Assembly: GCF_035818675.1 (NCBI RefSeq)
Contig: NZ_JAYKZZ010000007.1
Span: forward strand, 214,506 to 278,505
DNA length: 64,000 nt
Origin: Parapedobacter flavus
GTDB lineage: Bacteria > Bacteroidota > Bacteroidia > Sphingobacteriales > Sphingobacteriaceae
Reading direction: 5' to 3'
The translations under genes and the position numbers were made by a program. Numbering within the stretch: the first letter of the stretch is position 1; each line of letters begins with the position of its first letter. This document shows, piece after piece, positions 33,167 to 41,313 of this stretch. The notes beneath the pieces were generated by a model. The model searched no databases, had not been told where the DNA came from, and saw nothing but the letters and a program-made list of their open reading frames with translations.

Positions 33167-33935
33167 GTTGGTTGGGTGTTCCCTCGTATCGGCATTGCTG
33201 TTTTCCTGTGCGCCGAAGAAGCGGATGGTGTCATCGGAAGGTCGTGAAGTAGAAGTCTCCCGCGCAGCGAAGACAGCGGTGCTGGACCAAGTGGCCCAGC
33301 AACAGCTACGCTATACCACGTTCAGCGGCCGAGCGAAAAGCAATGTCATCATCAACGGAAAGGACCAGTACGACGTAACCGCCAACATACGCATCGTTCG
33401 TGACGAGGCGATCTGGATTTCGCTCACGGCACTCATGGGTATTGAGGTGGCCCGTGTGTTCATTACCCCCGATAGCATCAAGATCATCAATCGCTTGCAG
33501 TCCGAATACATCAGAAAACCTTTCGCTTACCTCCGTAATTTTACCGGTAGCGGATTGCGCTTTTCAAGTTTGGAGCAGCTCCTCGTAGGCGATGTGCTTG
33601 ACCAAATCACGGAAGATGGTCTGGCGGTTTGGCAGCGTGCCGAAGGTTACCTGTTGCATAAACAAATGGACGATTTGCAGTACAAGGTGCACGTGGGTGC
33701 CGACTATCAAAATAATTACACACGGATAGCATCCCCGGCAAGTAACCAGCAACTGGAGGCGGTTTATTCCGACTACCAGGTCATCGCAGGAAATTCGTTT
33801 CCCAACCATATGGAAATTTCAATTGCAACACCTCATTTGACCCTTCAATCCGACATGAGATACAGTAAGGTGGTTTACGATGGGGAGGTTGAACTGCCTT
33901 TCACCGTTCCGTCGAGGTATAAGGAAGTTCAATAA
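33144..33935 (+). CDS. DUF4292-family lipoprotein
   Basis: 263 residues with a lipobox (ALLFSC) near residue 22 and a beta-rich body (FSGRAKSNVIINGKDQYDVTANIRIVRDEAIWISLTAL) typical of DUF4292, which resembles LolA/LolB-like folds. ATG 33144 directly starts the signal peptide. It overlaps the TPR gene by 23 bp. Function is unproven; a role in lipoprotein or envelope handling is inferred. Confidence 0.82.
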   Translation: MRSSILIRLVGCSLVSALLFSCAPKKRMVSSEGREVEVSRAAKTAVLDQVAQQQLRYTTFSGRAKSNVIINGKDQYDVTANIRIVRDEAIWISLTALMGIEVARVFITPDSIKIINRLQSEYIRKPFAYLRNFTGSGLRFSSLEQLLVGDVLDQITEDGLAVWQRAEGYLLHKQMDDLQYKVHVGADYQNNYTRIASPASNQQLEAVYSDYQVIAGNSFPNHMEISIATPHLTLQSDMRYSKVVYDGEVELPFTVPSRYKEVQ

Positions 33936-34022
33936 TACAGAACGATGCATAATTATCGAGGTAGATTTATTACTTTCGCAGACAATAATGGGCGGGGAGC
34001 TGAGGTTATAAGTGGTATATAG

Positions 34023-35309
34023 ATGAGTTATCTAAAAGGGGCATTAAGCGTAATCGTATTCTTTTTAACACTGGCTGCCGTCCATGCGCAGAGCAGTGCC
34101 GAGCTGAGAAAGCAGCGCGAGCAGTTGAATAAGGAGATCGAGCGCCTCAACCAAAGCCTGAAAACCACCTCAAGCGATCGGAGCCTGTCGCTCAAACAGG
34201 TAAACGCCCTGAATACCCAACTCCGCCTGCGGGAAAAGAAAATCAGCACCATCAGTAGCGAAATCAAGCTGATCAATAACCAGATTTCCTCCCATAACAA
34301 AACCATTCAAAACCTTCGTGACCAGCTGGAAAAGTTGCGCGAAGATTACGAGAGCATGATCATGTTTGCCTTCCGCAACCGGAACGCATATAATAAGATC
34401 ATGTTTATTTTTGCCTCTAAAGATTTCAACCAGGCGTTCAAACGTGTCAAGTACCTCCAGCAATTCAATGATTCGCGAAAGCTGCGTGCCGCAGAGATTG
34501 AAGAAACCCAAAAAGAAATTGCTTTGAAAGTAGCGCAACTGGAGGCCAGCAAAAAAGAGCAAGCTTCCTTGCTTGCCGAGCAAGAGCGTGAACGGAAGAC
34601 GATATCCCAAGAACAGGGTGCCCAATCTAAAGTGTTGCAGGCGCTTACCCAGCAAGAGAAAAAATTCCAGCAAGAGTTGCGTAAAAAACAACAGGAAGAC
34701 GAGCGTTTGGCACGTGCCATCCGAACCACTATCCAACGCGAAATTGCCGAGCAGCGCCGACTGGAAGAAGAGGCGCGCAGGGTCGCATTGGCACTTGAAG
34801 CTAAGCGGACCGGGAAGACTGTGGCGGAGGTAGAGGCCGAAAAGCCCGCTGTCCGCAAAAGCGATACGGAGGTGCTGGCCAATACGCCGGCTGCGGCCAA
34901 GCTTTCTGCCGATTTTGCGGGTAATCGCGGGCGCCTGCCATGGCCTGTGCAGCAAGGCGTCATTACCCAGCGCTTCGGGCGGCATACCATCGGAAGGAAC
35001 GTGACCGTCGAAAACGCCGGAATCACGATTCGAACGAACAACCATGCACAGGTGCAGGCCATTTTCGATGGCACCATCATCCAGGTGGCCAACATGGCCG
35101 GTTCGTATGCGATTATCATGCAACACGGTAAATACTTCACGGTTTATACGAAACTAGGAAGCCCTACGGTAAAGCGTGGGCAAACCGTGCAGCGGGGACA
35201 GACACTGGGAACCGCATTGGTAGACCCCCAGGATGGCACATCAGAAGTGCATTTTGAAATATGGGAAGGCGCTGCCCCAATAAATCCAGAGCCATGGTTA
35301 GCAAAATAA
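34023..35309 (+). CDS. EnvC-like murein hydrolase activator (M23 fold)
   Basis: 428 residues: signal peptide (1-21), a long coiled-coil region (about 22-270, with repeated heptads such as LRKQREQLNKEIERLNQSL), and a C-terminal LytM/M23 domain (about 300-428, starting LPWPVQQGVITQRFG). The M23 domain lacks an obvious HxxxD and HxH zinc set (QAIFDGTIIQ, IIMQHGKYFTVY), so it is probably a non-catalytic activator of amidases, like EnvC. A TACTTTCG near-consensus -7 lies at 33971. Confidence 0.88.
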   Translation: MSYLKGALSVIVFFLTLAAVHAQSSAELRKQREQLNKEIERLNQSLKTTSSDRSLSLKQVNALNTQLRLREKKISTISSEIKLINNQISSHNKTIQNLRDQLEKLREDYESMIMFAFRNRNAYNKIMFIFASKDFNQAFKRVKYLQQFNDSRKLRAAEIEETQKEIALKVAQLEASKKEQASLLAEQERERKTISQEQGAQSKVLQALTQQEKKFQQELRKKQQEDERLARAIRTTIQREIAEQRRLEEEARRVALALEAKRTGKTVAEVEAEKPAVRKSDTEVLANTPAAAKLSADFAGNRGRLPWPVQQGVITQRFGRHTIGRNVTVENAGITIRTNNHAQVQAIFDGTIIQVANMAGSYAIIMQHGKYFTVYTKLGSPTVKRGQTVQRGQTLGTALVDPQDGTSEVHFEIWEGAAPINPEPWLAK

Positions 35310-35355
35310 CCGCCGCCATCGATGGTGATTTATATAACAAATTAAATATTATACG

Positions 35356-35363
35356 TACATTTG
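35356..35363 (+). promoter_or_regulatory. -7 promoter element of tatA
   Basis: TACATTTG matches TAnnTTTG, 56 bp before the tatA ATG. A short CCGGTC/GGCCGG hairpin lies in the leader. Confidence 0.5.
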
Positions 35364-35418
35364 CAGAATCATCCGGTCTTTGAAGGCCGGTTGAGTTTAA
35401 AAATTTAAAACAACGGTT

Positions 35419-35628
35419 ATGGTAGATTCAGTGTTGTTATTTCTTGGTGCTCAAGAGATTATCCTGATTGTTTTAGCACTCCTCTTATTGTTTGGTGGTC
35501 GGAAAATCCCCGAATTGATGCGTGGGATGGGACGTGGTATCCGGGAGTTCAAAGAAGGACAAAAGGAAAGCCCGAAAGAGGAGAACCCGAACGTCCCGAA
35601 AGAGGAGCTCCAAGAAAACAAACAATAG
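35419..35628 (+). CDS. tatA: twin-arginine translocase subunit TatA
   Basis: 69 residues: a short periplasmic N-terminus, one transmembrane helix (about 13-28), the hinge FGGRKIPELMRGMGRGIREF and a charged cytosolic tail. It forms the oligomeric pore part of the Tat system. tatC is not in the window. A strong terminator follows. Confidence 0.92.
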   Translation: MVDSVLLFLGAQEIILIVLALLLLFGGRKIPELMRGMGRGIREFKEGQKESPKEENPNVPKEELQENKQ

Positions 35629-35652
35629 CATACACGTATCCAATACGGAGAA

Positions 35653-35694
35653 GGACTTTACACCGGATTTCTGTCTGGGTGTAAAGTCCATTTA
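35653..35694 (+). terminator. rho-independent terminator after tatA
   Basis: A 12-bp perfect stem, GGACTTTACACC / GGTGTAAAGTCC (13-nt loop), followed by ATTTATTTT. Confidence 0.75.
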
Positions 35695-35871
35695 TTTTAA
35701 CGGCTATTCGTCCGATAGTTGATTTTTACCGGTCAGCCGTACAATAAAAATGAGATCCTTGCGTTTTTCACGTAAATATATACTTATCCAGTATAGCATT
35801 TGGTAATCACTAACAAGCTAACCTATAGCTGGGCGTGAAATTTATGGCGTATACATACCAACTAGCAAAAC

Positions 35872-37308
35872 ATGGTGTTAAATAAGATTTCGGCAGTGGC
35901 CGTAGGTAGTATGTTGTGTGTCCAGGTGGCACTTTCTGAAACCCTCCCCGCTGATCTGCCGTCTGATACCTTAACCACAGCACATCGTGCCGATCGGACG
36001 ATCGACATACAGCTCGAACTGATAGCGGATAGCATCAATTTTGTCGACCTCAAAGACGAAGTAGAATTGTCTCCCATGTTCACGTTCGTTCCCGCCACCG
36101 TAGCAGGGCGTTTGGCATACCTCCAGAAAGATGTTCCGCTTACCTATAACGCTCAGGTACAGTCTTACATCGACGCATACAGCACCGAGCGGTACAAACG
36201 GCACCTCGAGCAAATGATGGGGTTATCCCAGTATTACTTCCCGATATATGAGCGGTCGTTTATGGAAGCGGGCGTTCCTGAAGAGATTAAATACCTATCC
36301 ATCATCGAATCGGCATTAAACCCCCATGCGGTATCGCGGGTTGGGGCTACGGGGTTGTGGCAGTTTATGTACGCCACCGCCCGGATGTACGATCTTGTTA
36401 TCGATAGTTACGTAGACGAACGAAAAGATCCCATCGCCGCGAGCCGTGCCGCCGCCGCCTATTTAGCAGACGCATACAACGAATTCGGCGATTGGTTGCT
36501 GGCCATTGCGTCTTACAATTGCGGTCAAGGGAACGTACTGCGGGCTATGCGACGAACTGGGCTGGCCAATCCCAACTACTGGGATATCAGCCCTTTCCTC
36601 CCACGCGAGACCCGTAACTATGTGCCGGCTTTAATTGCGATTACATACATGCTGGAATACGCCGAGGAGCATGATATCACCCCGGCAGCGACTACTATTC
36701 CCGTGCAAACCGAAATGGTATGGGTGCAGAAACATGTGCCCTTGCGTGGCGTGGCCAAAGCCTTAGACGTGGAGGAGGAGGTGATCAAATCGCTAAACCC
36801 AGCCTATAAGCGAGGGGTGGTGAACGGTACGGCAGACATGCCGAAACGCTTGATATTGCCGGAGGCCCCTCCGCAAACATACCCGGCATTGTATGCGGTG
36901 TTGAATACGCCGAATAAGATGCAGGCATTTTACGCGGCAAATGAGGGCACTCGTAACGCGGAGACCACGGCGACCACTCACCGGGTACGGAGGGGCGAAA
37001 CATTGGGTAAAATAGCGAATCGCTACCATGTAAGCGTGCAGGACTTAAAGGTATGGAACGGTCTCAAGAACCATACGATTGTGCCGGGGCAACCGCTTCG
37101 CATCATGAGCGCTGGCGGCGGTCAAGCCGCTCAACCCGCATCATCCACCAATGCTTCATATATCTCTTACCGCGTAAAAAAAGGAGACACGTTGTCGGGT
37201 ATTGCCCAACGGTACCGCAAAGCCAATGTGTTCACCATTAAATCAGACAACGGGTTGCGCGGCAGCCGGATTAAGCCGGGGATGACATTGAAGATAAAAG
37301 TGAAATAG
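35872..37308 (+). CDS. mltD: membrane-bound lytic murein transglycosylase D (SLT plus two LysM)
   Basis: 478 residues: N-terminal signal sequence, an SLT domain (about 115-240) with the catalytic glutamate in LSIIESALNPHAVSRVGATGLWQF and the ASYNCGQGNV motif, and two C-terminal LysM modules (HRVRRGETLGKIANRYHVS near 365 and YRVKKGDTLSGIAQRYRK near 430). It cleaves peptidoglycan glycan strands with 1,6-anhydro product formation in characterised relatives. No operon partner on the same strand after the tatA terminator. Confidence 0.93.
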   Translation: MVLNKISAVAVGSMLCVQVALSETLPADLPSDTLTTAHRADRTIDIQLELIADSINFVDLKDEVELSPMFTFVPATVAGRLAYLQKDVPLTYNAQVQSYIDAYSTERYKRHLEQMMGLSQYYFPIYERSFMEAGVPEEIKYLSIIESALNPHAVSRVGATGLWQFMYATARMYDLVIDSYVDERKDPIAASRAAAAYLADAYNEFGDWLLAIASYNCGQGNVLRAMRRTGLANPNYWDISPFLPRETRNYVPALIAITYMLEYAEEHDITPAATTIPVQTEMVWVQKHVPLRGVAKALDVEEEVIKSLNPAYKRGVVNGTADMPKRLILPEAPPQTYPALYAVLNTPNKMQAFYAANEGTRNAETTATTHRVRRGETLGKIANRYHVSVQDLKVWNGLKNHTIVPGQPLRIMSAGGGQAAQPASSTNASYISYRVKKGDTLSGIAQRYRKANVFTIKSDNGLRGSRIKPGMTLKIKVK

Positions 37309-37329
37309 TTCCAGGTTTTCGGTGCACGA

Positions 37330-37842
37330 CTAGATGAGCCATGCGGCATCCTCACCGCCATCGCATTCGCGAAGCTGGACCGTAACGTGCTCTTTCAGGA
37401 TGGTGGAGAGTTTTAAACCCGAGAAGTCGCTGAAGATCGGGAATTTATGGTGGCTCCGGTCAATCAATACCGCGGTACGCATTTTCTTTAGCGGCACATC
37501 GAAAAATACACCGATACCATAGGCTAGTGTACGCCCGCTGTTCAATACGTCGTCTACCAATACCACGACTTTGTCTTTTGCCTGTTCAACGGGAGTGTCT
37601 GTCTCCGCATGCAGCGTGCTGCTTGTTTTGTCGAGGGTAACTTTTATAAGCGTGATATCAAAAGCAGAAATCCGTTCCAGTTCTGCTTTCAGTCGATGCG
37701 CAAACACATAACCCCGGTCGGCAATTCCTACCAAAACCAGCGCGGTCTCTTCAAAATTGTCCTCCATCAATTGATAAGCAATGCGGGTGATTTTGTTCGC
37801 AATCTGCTCCTGGTTGAGGATTAATACTTTTTTTGTAGACAT
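37330..37842 (-). CDS. phosphoribosyltransferase (PyrR-like)
   Basis: 170 residues with the PRPP-binding motif VVVLVDDVLNSGRTL (about 90-104) and an N-terminal region (LNQEQIANKITRIAYQLMEDNF) like PyrR. It could be uracil phosphoribosyltransferase/regulator PyrR or a relative; purine salvage is less likely. ATG 37842 fits the family start; the extension to 37857 has no support. The NlpC/P60 gene is 22 bp upstream on the same strand. Confidence 0.8.
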   Translation of the reverse strand: MSTKKVLILNQEQIANKITRIAYQLMEDNFEETALVLVGIADRGYVFAHRLKAELERISAFDITLIKVTLDKTSSTLHAETDTPVEQAKDKVVVLVDDVLNSGRTLAYGIGVFFDVPLKKMRTAVLIDRSHHKFPIFSDFSGLKLSTILKEHVTVQLRECDGGEDAAWLI

Positions 37843-37864
37843 ATCCCTAGTTGTCATGCGACGA

Positions 37865-38434
37865 TTACAACGCGTCCTCTACACCACCAGATCCACCGTT
37901 GGTTACAGCGGCCAGCATTCGGCCACCATTGTAATAGTAACGCTTCCAATAGGCATCGTTCAAGTCGCTTATCATCACACCCCTGCTTGAAGAAGCATGC
38001 GCAAATTTATCATCGCCGATATAAACACCTACGTGGGTGATGCTACGGCTGCGTATTTTAAAAAACACCAAATCGCCCGGCATGAGTTTATCTTTGGCAA
38101 TGGGGTCTACCTGTGTGTATATGTTACGGCTATTTTGGCCAAGCGTCGTGTTGAAGACTTTATCGTAAAGCTCGTATGCGAATTTCGAGCAGTCGACGCC
38201 CCGCTTGGTCTTTCCGCCCAACCGATAGGGGGTACCTATCCACTCATAGATAAACTGGTATAGTTGCGTATTGGTAGAAGCCGATACCGCGACGCCCATT
38301 ATTTGGGAGAAGTAGTCTTTGGCTAGATTATCAGGATCTGAAGGATTTACAGGCTGGTCGGCGGATGTTTGTGCCTGCGATACAGCAAATAGGCAAGCAA
38401 ATAGCAGGCAGGCTACTGATGTTTTCCTCTTCAT
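37865..38434 (-). CDS. NlpC/P60-family peptidoglycan endopeptidase (C40)
   Basis: 189 residues: signal peptide (1-21, ending SQAQ), then the NlpC/P60 domain (about 55-185) with catalytic Cys82 in GVDCSKFAYELYD, His134 in SITHVGVYIGDD and a further polar residue in the FAHASSSRG segment. It likely cuts gamma-D-Glu-diaminopimelate bonds in peptidoglycan. Probably co-transcribed with the phosphoribosyltransferase gene. Confidence 0.92.
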   Translation of the reverse strand: MKRKTSVACLLFACLFAVSQAQTSADQPVNPSDPDNLAKDYFSQIMGVAVSASTNTQLYQFIYEWIGTPYRLGGKTKRGVDCSKFAYELYDKVFNTTLGQNSRNIYTQVDPIAKDKLMPGDLVFFKIRSRSITHVGVYIGDDKFAHASSSRGVMISDLNDAYWKRYYYNGGRMLAAVTNGGSGGVEDAL

Positions 38435-38562
38435 GAAATTGCCTTTTTATGAAACATGCAAACGTTGATCGGTTACAACTTTATTGCACATGCAAACCGT
38501 TAGCGCGCAAATCTATGCTAAAAATTCCATTGATGCAAAGAAAAAAGTGCTTATAATTGAAC

Positions 38563-40101
38563 ATGTTTCAAATCATTCGTTTTTTACTGGTTATAAGTCT
38601 GTTCGGAGTTGTCTATAGAGTGCGTGCGCAGGAGCCTTCTCCAGTACAGCGTCCCAATATCCTACTCATCGTTTCAGACGACCATGCGTTTCAGGCCATA
38701 GGCGCTTATGGCCGTGGTTTGGTGGAGACGCCAAATATGGACCGGATTGCCAATGAAGGTGCCCGATTCAGTCGCGCATATGTAACCAACTCCATCTGCG
38801 GACCGAGTCGTGCAACGTTGCTCACGGGGAAGTATAGCCACAAAAACGGCTTCAAAGATAACGAGACGTCTACGTTTGACCACGGGCAGGACCTGTTTGT
38901 GAAAGGCCTGCAAAATGTGGGCTACCAAACGGCATGGATTGGCAAGCAACACCTCGGGAATAGTCCGCAGGGATTGGATTATTACAGCATTCTACCCGGC
39001 CAGGGAGCGTATTATAATCCCGATTTCATCAACACGGGCGGTGAGCGGGAACACGTAGAGGGCTATGTAACCAACATCATTACCGATAAGGCCGAAGCAT
39101 GGCTGGATGGCCGCGATCATAGTGAGCCCTTCTGCCTGGTTATTGGTCATAAAGCAACGCACCGGGTGTGGTTGCCCGATACGGCCGACTTCGGTCGTTA
39201 CGACCACGTTGATTTTCCATTGCCCGAAACGTTTTATGACGATTATACCGGTCGGCAAGCAGCAGCTGTGCAAGAAATGAACATCGCCAAGGATATCCGG
39301 ATGGGCTACGACCTGAAGATGGAACCGGTCGCTGCGGCCGACCGCGAAAGGGCAATCAAACGAATGACGCCCGAACAACGGCGTAAATTCGATGCATATT
39401 ACCAGCCAATATTTGCCGATTTCAATGCCCGGAATCTTGCCGGCCAGGCATTGGCCGAATGGAAATACCAGCGTTATATGCGTGACTACCTCAGTACCGC
39501 AGCATCGCTGGATCGCAATATCGGGCGGATATTGGACTACCTCGACGAAAACGGACTGGCCGATAATACGTTGGTGATATACCTTTCCGACCAGGGGTTT
39601 TATTTGGGTGAGCACGGATGGTTCGATAAGCGGTTTATGTACGAAGAATCCTTCCGCACCCCGATGCTGGCCCGCTTCCCGGGCACGATCGAACCCGGCT
39701 CGGTGGTCAACGGGTTTGTGGTGAATACCGATATTGCACCCACCCTCCTGCAGCTGGCCGGTGCGGAGATACCGCAAGATGTGCAAGGAAAGTCGCTGTT
39801 GCCCTTATTCCGGAATCCCGATACGACCATCCGGGATGCGGTTTATTACCATTATTACGAAAATGGCGAACATGCCGTATCACCACATTTCGGTGTGCGC
39901 AATGCGCGGTATAAACTGATCCGCTTCTATAAGCGGGTGGATGCATGGGAGCTTTTCGACCTCAAGGAAGACCCCAACGAAATGCATAATTTATACGGCA
40001 AAGAAGGCTATGAAGCCATTACTGCCGAGATGAAGCAGCTGCTGCAATCGCAGGTCGAGAAGTTTGAGGATGGTGAAGCGGCTGCGCTATTGGCAATCTG
40101 A
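38563..40101 (+). CDS. secreted sulfatase (S1 family)
   Basis: 512 residues: signal peptide (1-23, ending RVRAQ), metal-binding NILLIVSDDHAFQ (Asp39, Asp40) and the formylglycine motif CGPSRATLLTG with Cys79 as the residue oxidised to formylglycine. DQGFYLGEHGWFDKR and FRTPMLARFPG are typical of heparan/chondroitin-like S1 sulfatases. It needs a formylglycine-generating enzyme, not seen here. The substrate is not certain; the family includes glycosaminoglycan and mucin sulfatases. TTG 38557 precedes ATG 38563. Confidence 0.9.
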   Translation: MFQIIRFLLVISLFGVVYRVRAQEPSPVQRPNILLIVSDDHAFQAIGAYGRGLVETPNMDRIANEGARFSRAYVTNSICGPSRATLLTGKYSHKNGFKDNETSTFDHGQDLFVKGLQNVGYQTAWIGKQHLGNSPQGLDYYSILPGQGAYYNPDFINTGGEREHVEGYVTNIITDKAEAWLDGRDHSEPFCLVIGHKATHRVWLPDTADFGRYDHVDFPLPETFYDDYTGRQAAAVQEMNIAKDIRMGYDLKMEPVAAADRERAIKRMTPEQRRKFDAYYQPIFADFNARNLAGQALAEWKYQRYMRDYLSTAASLDRNIGRILDYLDENGLADNTLVIYLSDQGFYLGEHGWFDKRFMYEESFRTPMLARFPGTIEPGSVVNGFVVNTDIAPTLLQLAGAEIPQDVQGKSLLPLFRNPDTTIRDAVYYHYYENGEHAVSPHFGVRNARYKLIRFYKRVDAWELFDLKEDPNEMHNLYGKEGYEAITAEMKQLLQSQVEKFEDGEAAALLAI

Positions 40102-40114
40102 AAGCACAAAGGAG

Positions 40115-40402
40115 ATGACAGAAACAACGGTGACCATTATCGGATGGCTTGGGTTTATTTTTTGCTCATTAGCATACTTACTCCTCAACCTTAAAATATT
40201 ACGGTTTGATAACCCACTTTACCAAATTTTGAATGTAATCGGAGGGGTCGGTTTGGTGATCAGTGCGTGGTATTTTAAGGATTCGCCCAATCTCGCTGCC
40301 AATGGCATATGGGTTCTTATTGCCCTATTTGGCATCATCCGGTATTCGCGGCAACGCTCAAGCATGAGGCGACGAGACGGCCAAGTCGTCAAGCCCGAGT
40401 AA
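40115..40402 (+). CDS. small CBU_0592-like membrane protein
   Basis: 95 residues with three hydrophobic helices (IIGWLGFIFCSLAYLLLNL, LYQILNVIGGVGLVISAWYF, GIWVLIALFGIIRY), resembling the CBU_0592 domain. Start ATG 40115 has a GGAG just upstream. It lies 13 bp after the sulfatase, so the two are probably co-transcribed. Its 3' end overlaps the tetR gene by 45 bp on the opposite strand. Function unknown. Confidence 0.72.
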   Translation: MTETTVTIIGWLGFIFCSLAYLLLNLKILRFDNPLYQILNVIGGVGLVISAWYFKDSPNLAANGIWVLIALFGIIRYSRQRSSMRRRDGQVVKPE

Positions 40403-40981
40403 GCGGTAAGCCTCTATTTTATATTCCGTTATTTTTTCGTCGAAAGTCTTCGGGCTAGCTGAGAGGCTCAGGTAAAAATAGGAGCCGTCAATCAGGGCAA
40501 AAATGAGTTCAGCAACAAGGGAAGGGCTATTAACGGTAGTTATACCGGCAGCATTGCAACGTTCGATCAGGGTTGAAAGCTGTGTTCTCAGTGAATCCGT
40601 TAGCTTCTTGTATTTGGTTTTAACTTTTTTATCGCGGAACGTCAATGCATAACAGCTGTAAAACAGACCATCGTCGAATAATTTGTTCCATTTCCGAGAA
40701 AACAAATCGTCAATTACCGTAACTAAAGCATCACCTAAGGGGATATCGTGGTTTCTTCCCACGCGGTATATAAGCAAGTATTTTTCCAGTATATAGTCAA
40801 TCAACGCATATGTAAGGTCATCCTTGGTTTGGAAATAATGGATGATCAGGCTGGGGTTGACGTCCATCACTTTCGCAATTTTTGCTATGGATGTGTTTTC
40901 GAGTCCTTCCTTCTTGGCAACTTTATAAAAAACCTTGATGATTTCCAGCTGCCTGACTTCTTTTAAACTTTTTCTTCCCAT
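40358..40981 (-). CDS. TetR/AcrR-family transcriptional regulator
   Basis: 207 residues: HTH region at about 10-55 (LEIIKVFYKVAKKEGLENTS, then IAKIAKVMDVNPSLIIHYFQTKDDL), followed by an all-helical ligand-binding region. It is divergent from susC across a 332-bp AT-rich gap with candidate operators (41009-41050, 41080-41124), so it probably regulates itself and the SusCD operon. Its ligand could be the imported compound or a breakdown product. Confidence 0.88.
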   Translation of the reverse strand: MGRKSLKEVRQLEIIKVFYKVAKKEGLENTSIAKIAKVMDVNPSLIIHYFQTKDDLTYALIDYILEKYLLIYRVGRNHDIPLGDALVTVIDDLFSRKWNKLFDDGLFYSCYALTFRDKKVKTKYKKLTDSLRTQLSTLIERCNAAGITTVNSPSLVAELIFALIDGSYFYLSLSASPKTFDEKITEYKIEAYRLLGLDDLAVSSPHA

Positions 40982-41008
40982 GGGTATGCGTAAATAATGG
41001 ATTACGAA

Positions 41009-41050
41009 ATTAATAAAATTATATTAACAAATTGATTATATTTTATTAAT
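41009..41050. promoter_or_regulatory. candidate TetR operator, 11-bp inverted repeat
   Basis: ATTAATAAAAT (41009-41019) and ATTTTATTAAT (41040-41050) are perfect reverse complements with a 20-nt spacer, 28 bp from the tetR start codon. AT-richness raises the chance of coincidence. Confidence 0.4.
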
Positions 41051-41079
41051 TGTATGTTCATTCAATTTTTTGTTACAAA

Positions 41080-41124
41080 CAATCGATTAACGCAACCGGT
41101 TGATTGATAGTTTACAATCGATTG
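41080..41124. promoter_or_regulatory. two CAATCGATT motifs, candidate operator
   Basis: CAATCGATT occurs at 41080-41088 and again as the perfect palindrome CAATCGATTG at 41115-41124. Both sit just upstream of the proposed susC promoter. Confidence 0.35.
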
Positions 41125-41138
41125 CGTGATTTTTTTTC

Positions 41139-41169
41139 TTGCATAATCAATTAAAAGACAATAATATTG
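41139..41169 (+). promoter_or_regulatory. candidate susC promoter
   Basis: TTG (41139-41141), 20-bp spacer, TAATATTG (41162-41169; one mismatch to TAnnTTTG). The leader would be about 140 nt. Confidence 0.35.
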
Positions 41170-41313
41170 CACAAACAAACAGGTACCCGCGTACCGACCA
41201 ATAATAACGCGCTAACAAATAGAACATATGAATATAAAACTAGGACTTAAGTAACTAAACAGTATTATTTTTTTGACTAAATGTTCAATTAATAAACCAA
41301 TTAAAATTCGATT

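Larger units (their letters stand above)
40982..41313. other. 332-bp AT-rich divergent regulatory region
   Basis: Between tetR and susC. It contains an 11-bp inverted repeat (41009-41050), two CAATCGATT motifs and a promoter-like TTG/TAATATTG pair (41139-41169). No gene is seen. Confidence 0.6.

Noticed and set aside
34170..35126. 318-codon minus-strand frame opposite the EnvC-like gene
   Set aside because: Shadow of a real gene with clear signal peptide, coiled coil and M23 domain; the antisense product has no recognisable features.
35315..35327. CCATCGATGG palindrome after the EnvC-like gene
   Set aside because: A single short palindrome with no context; expected by chance at this length.
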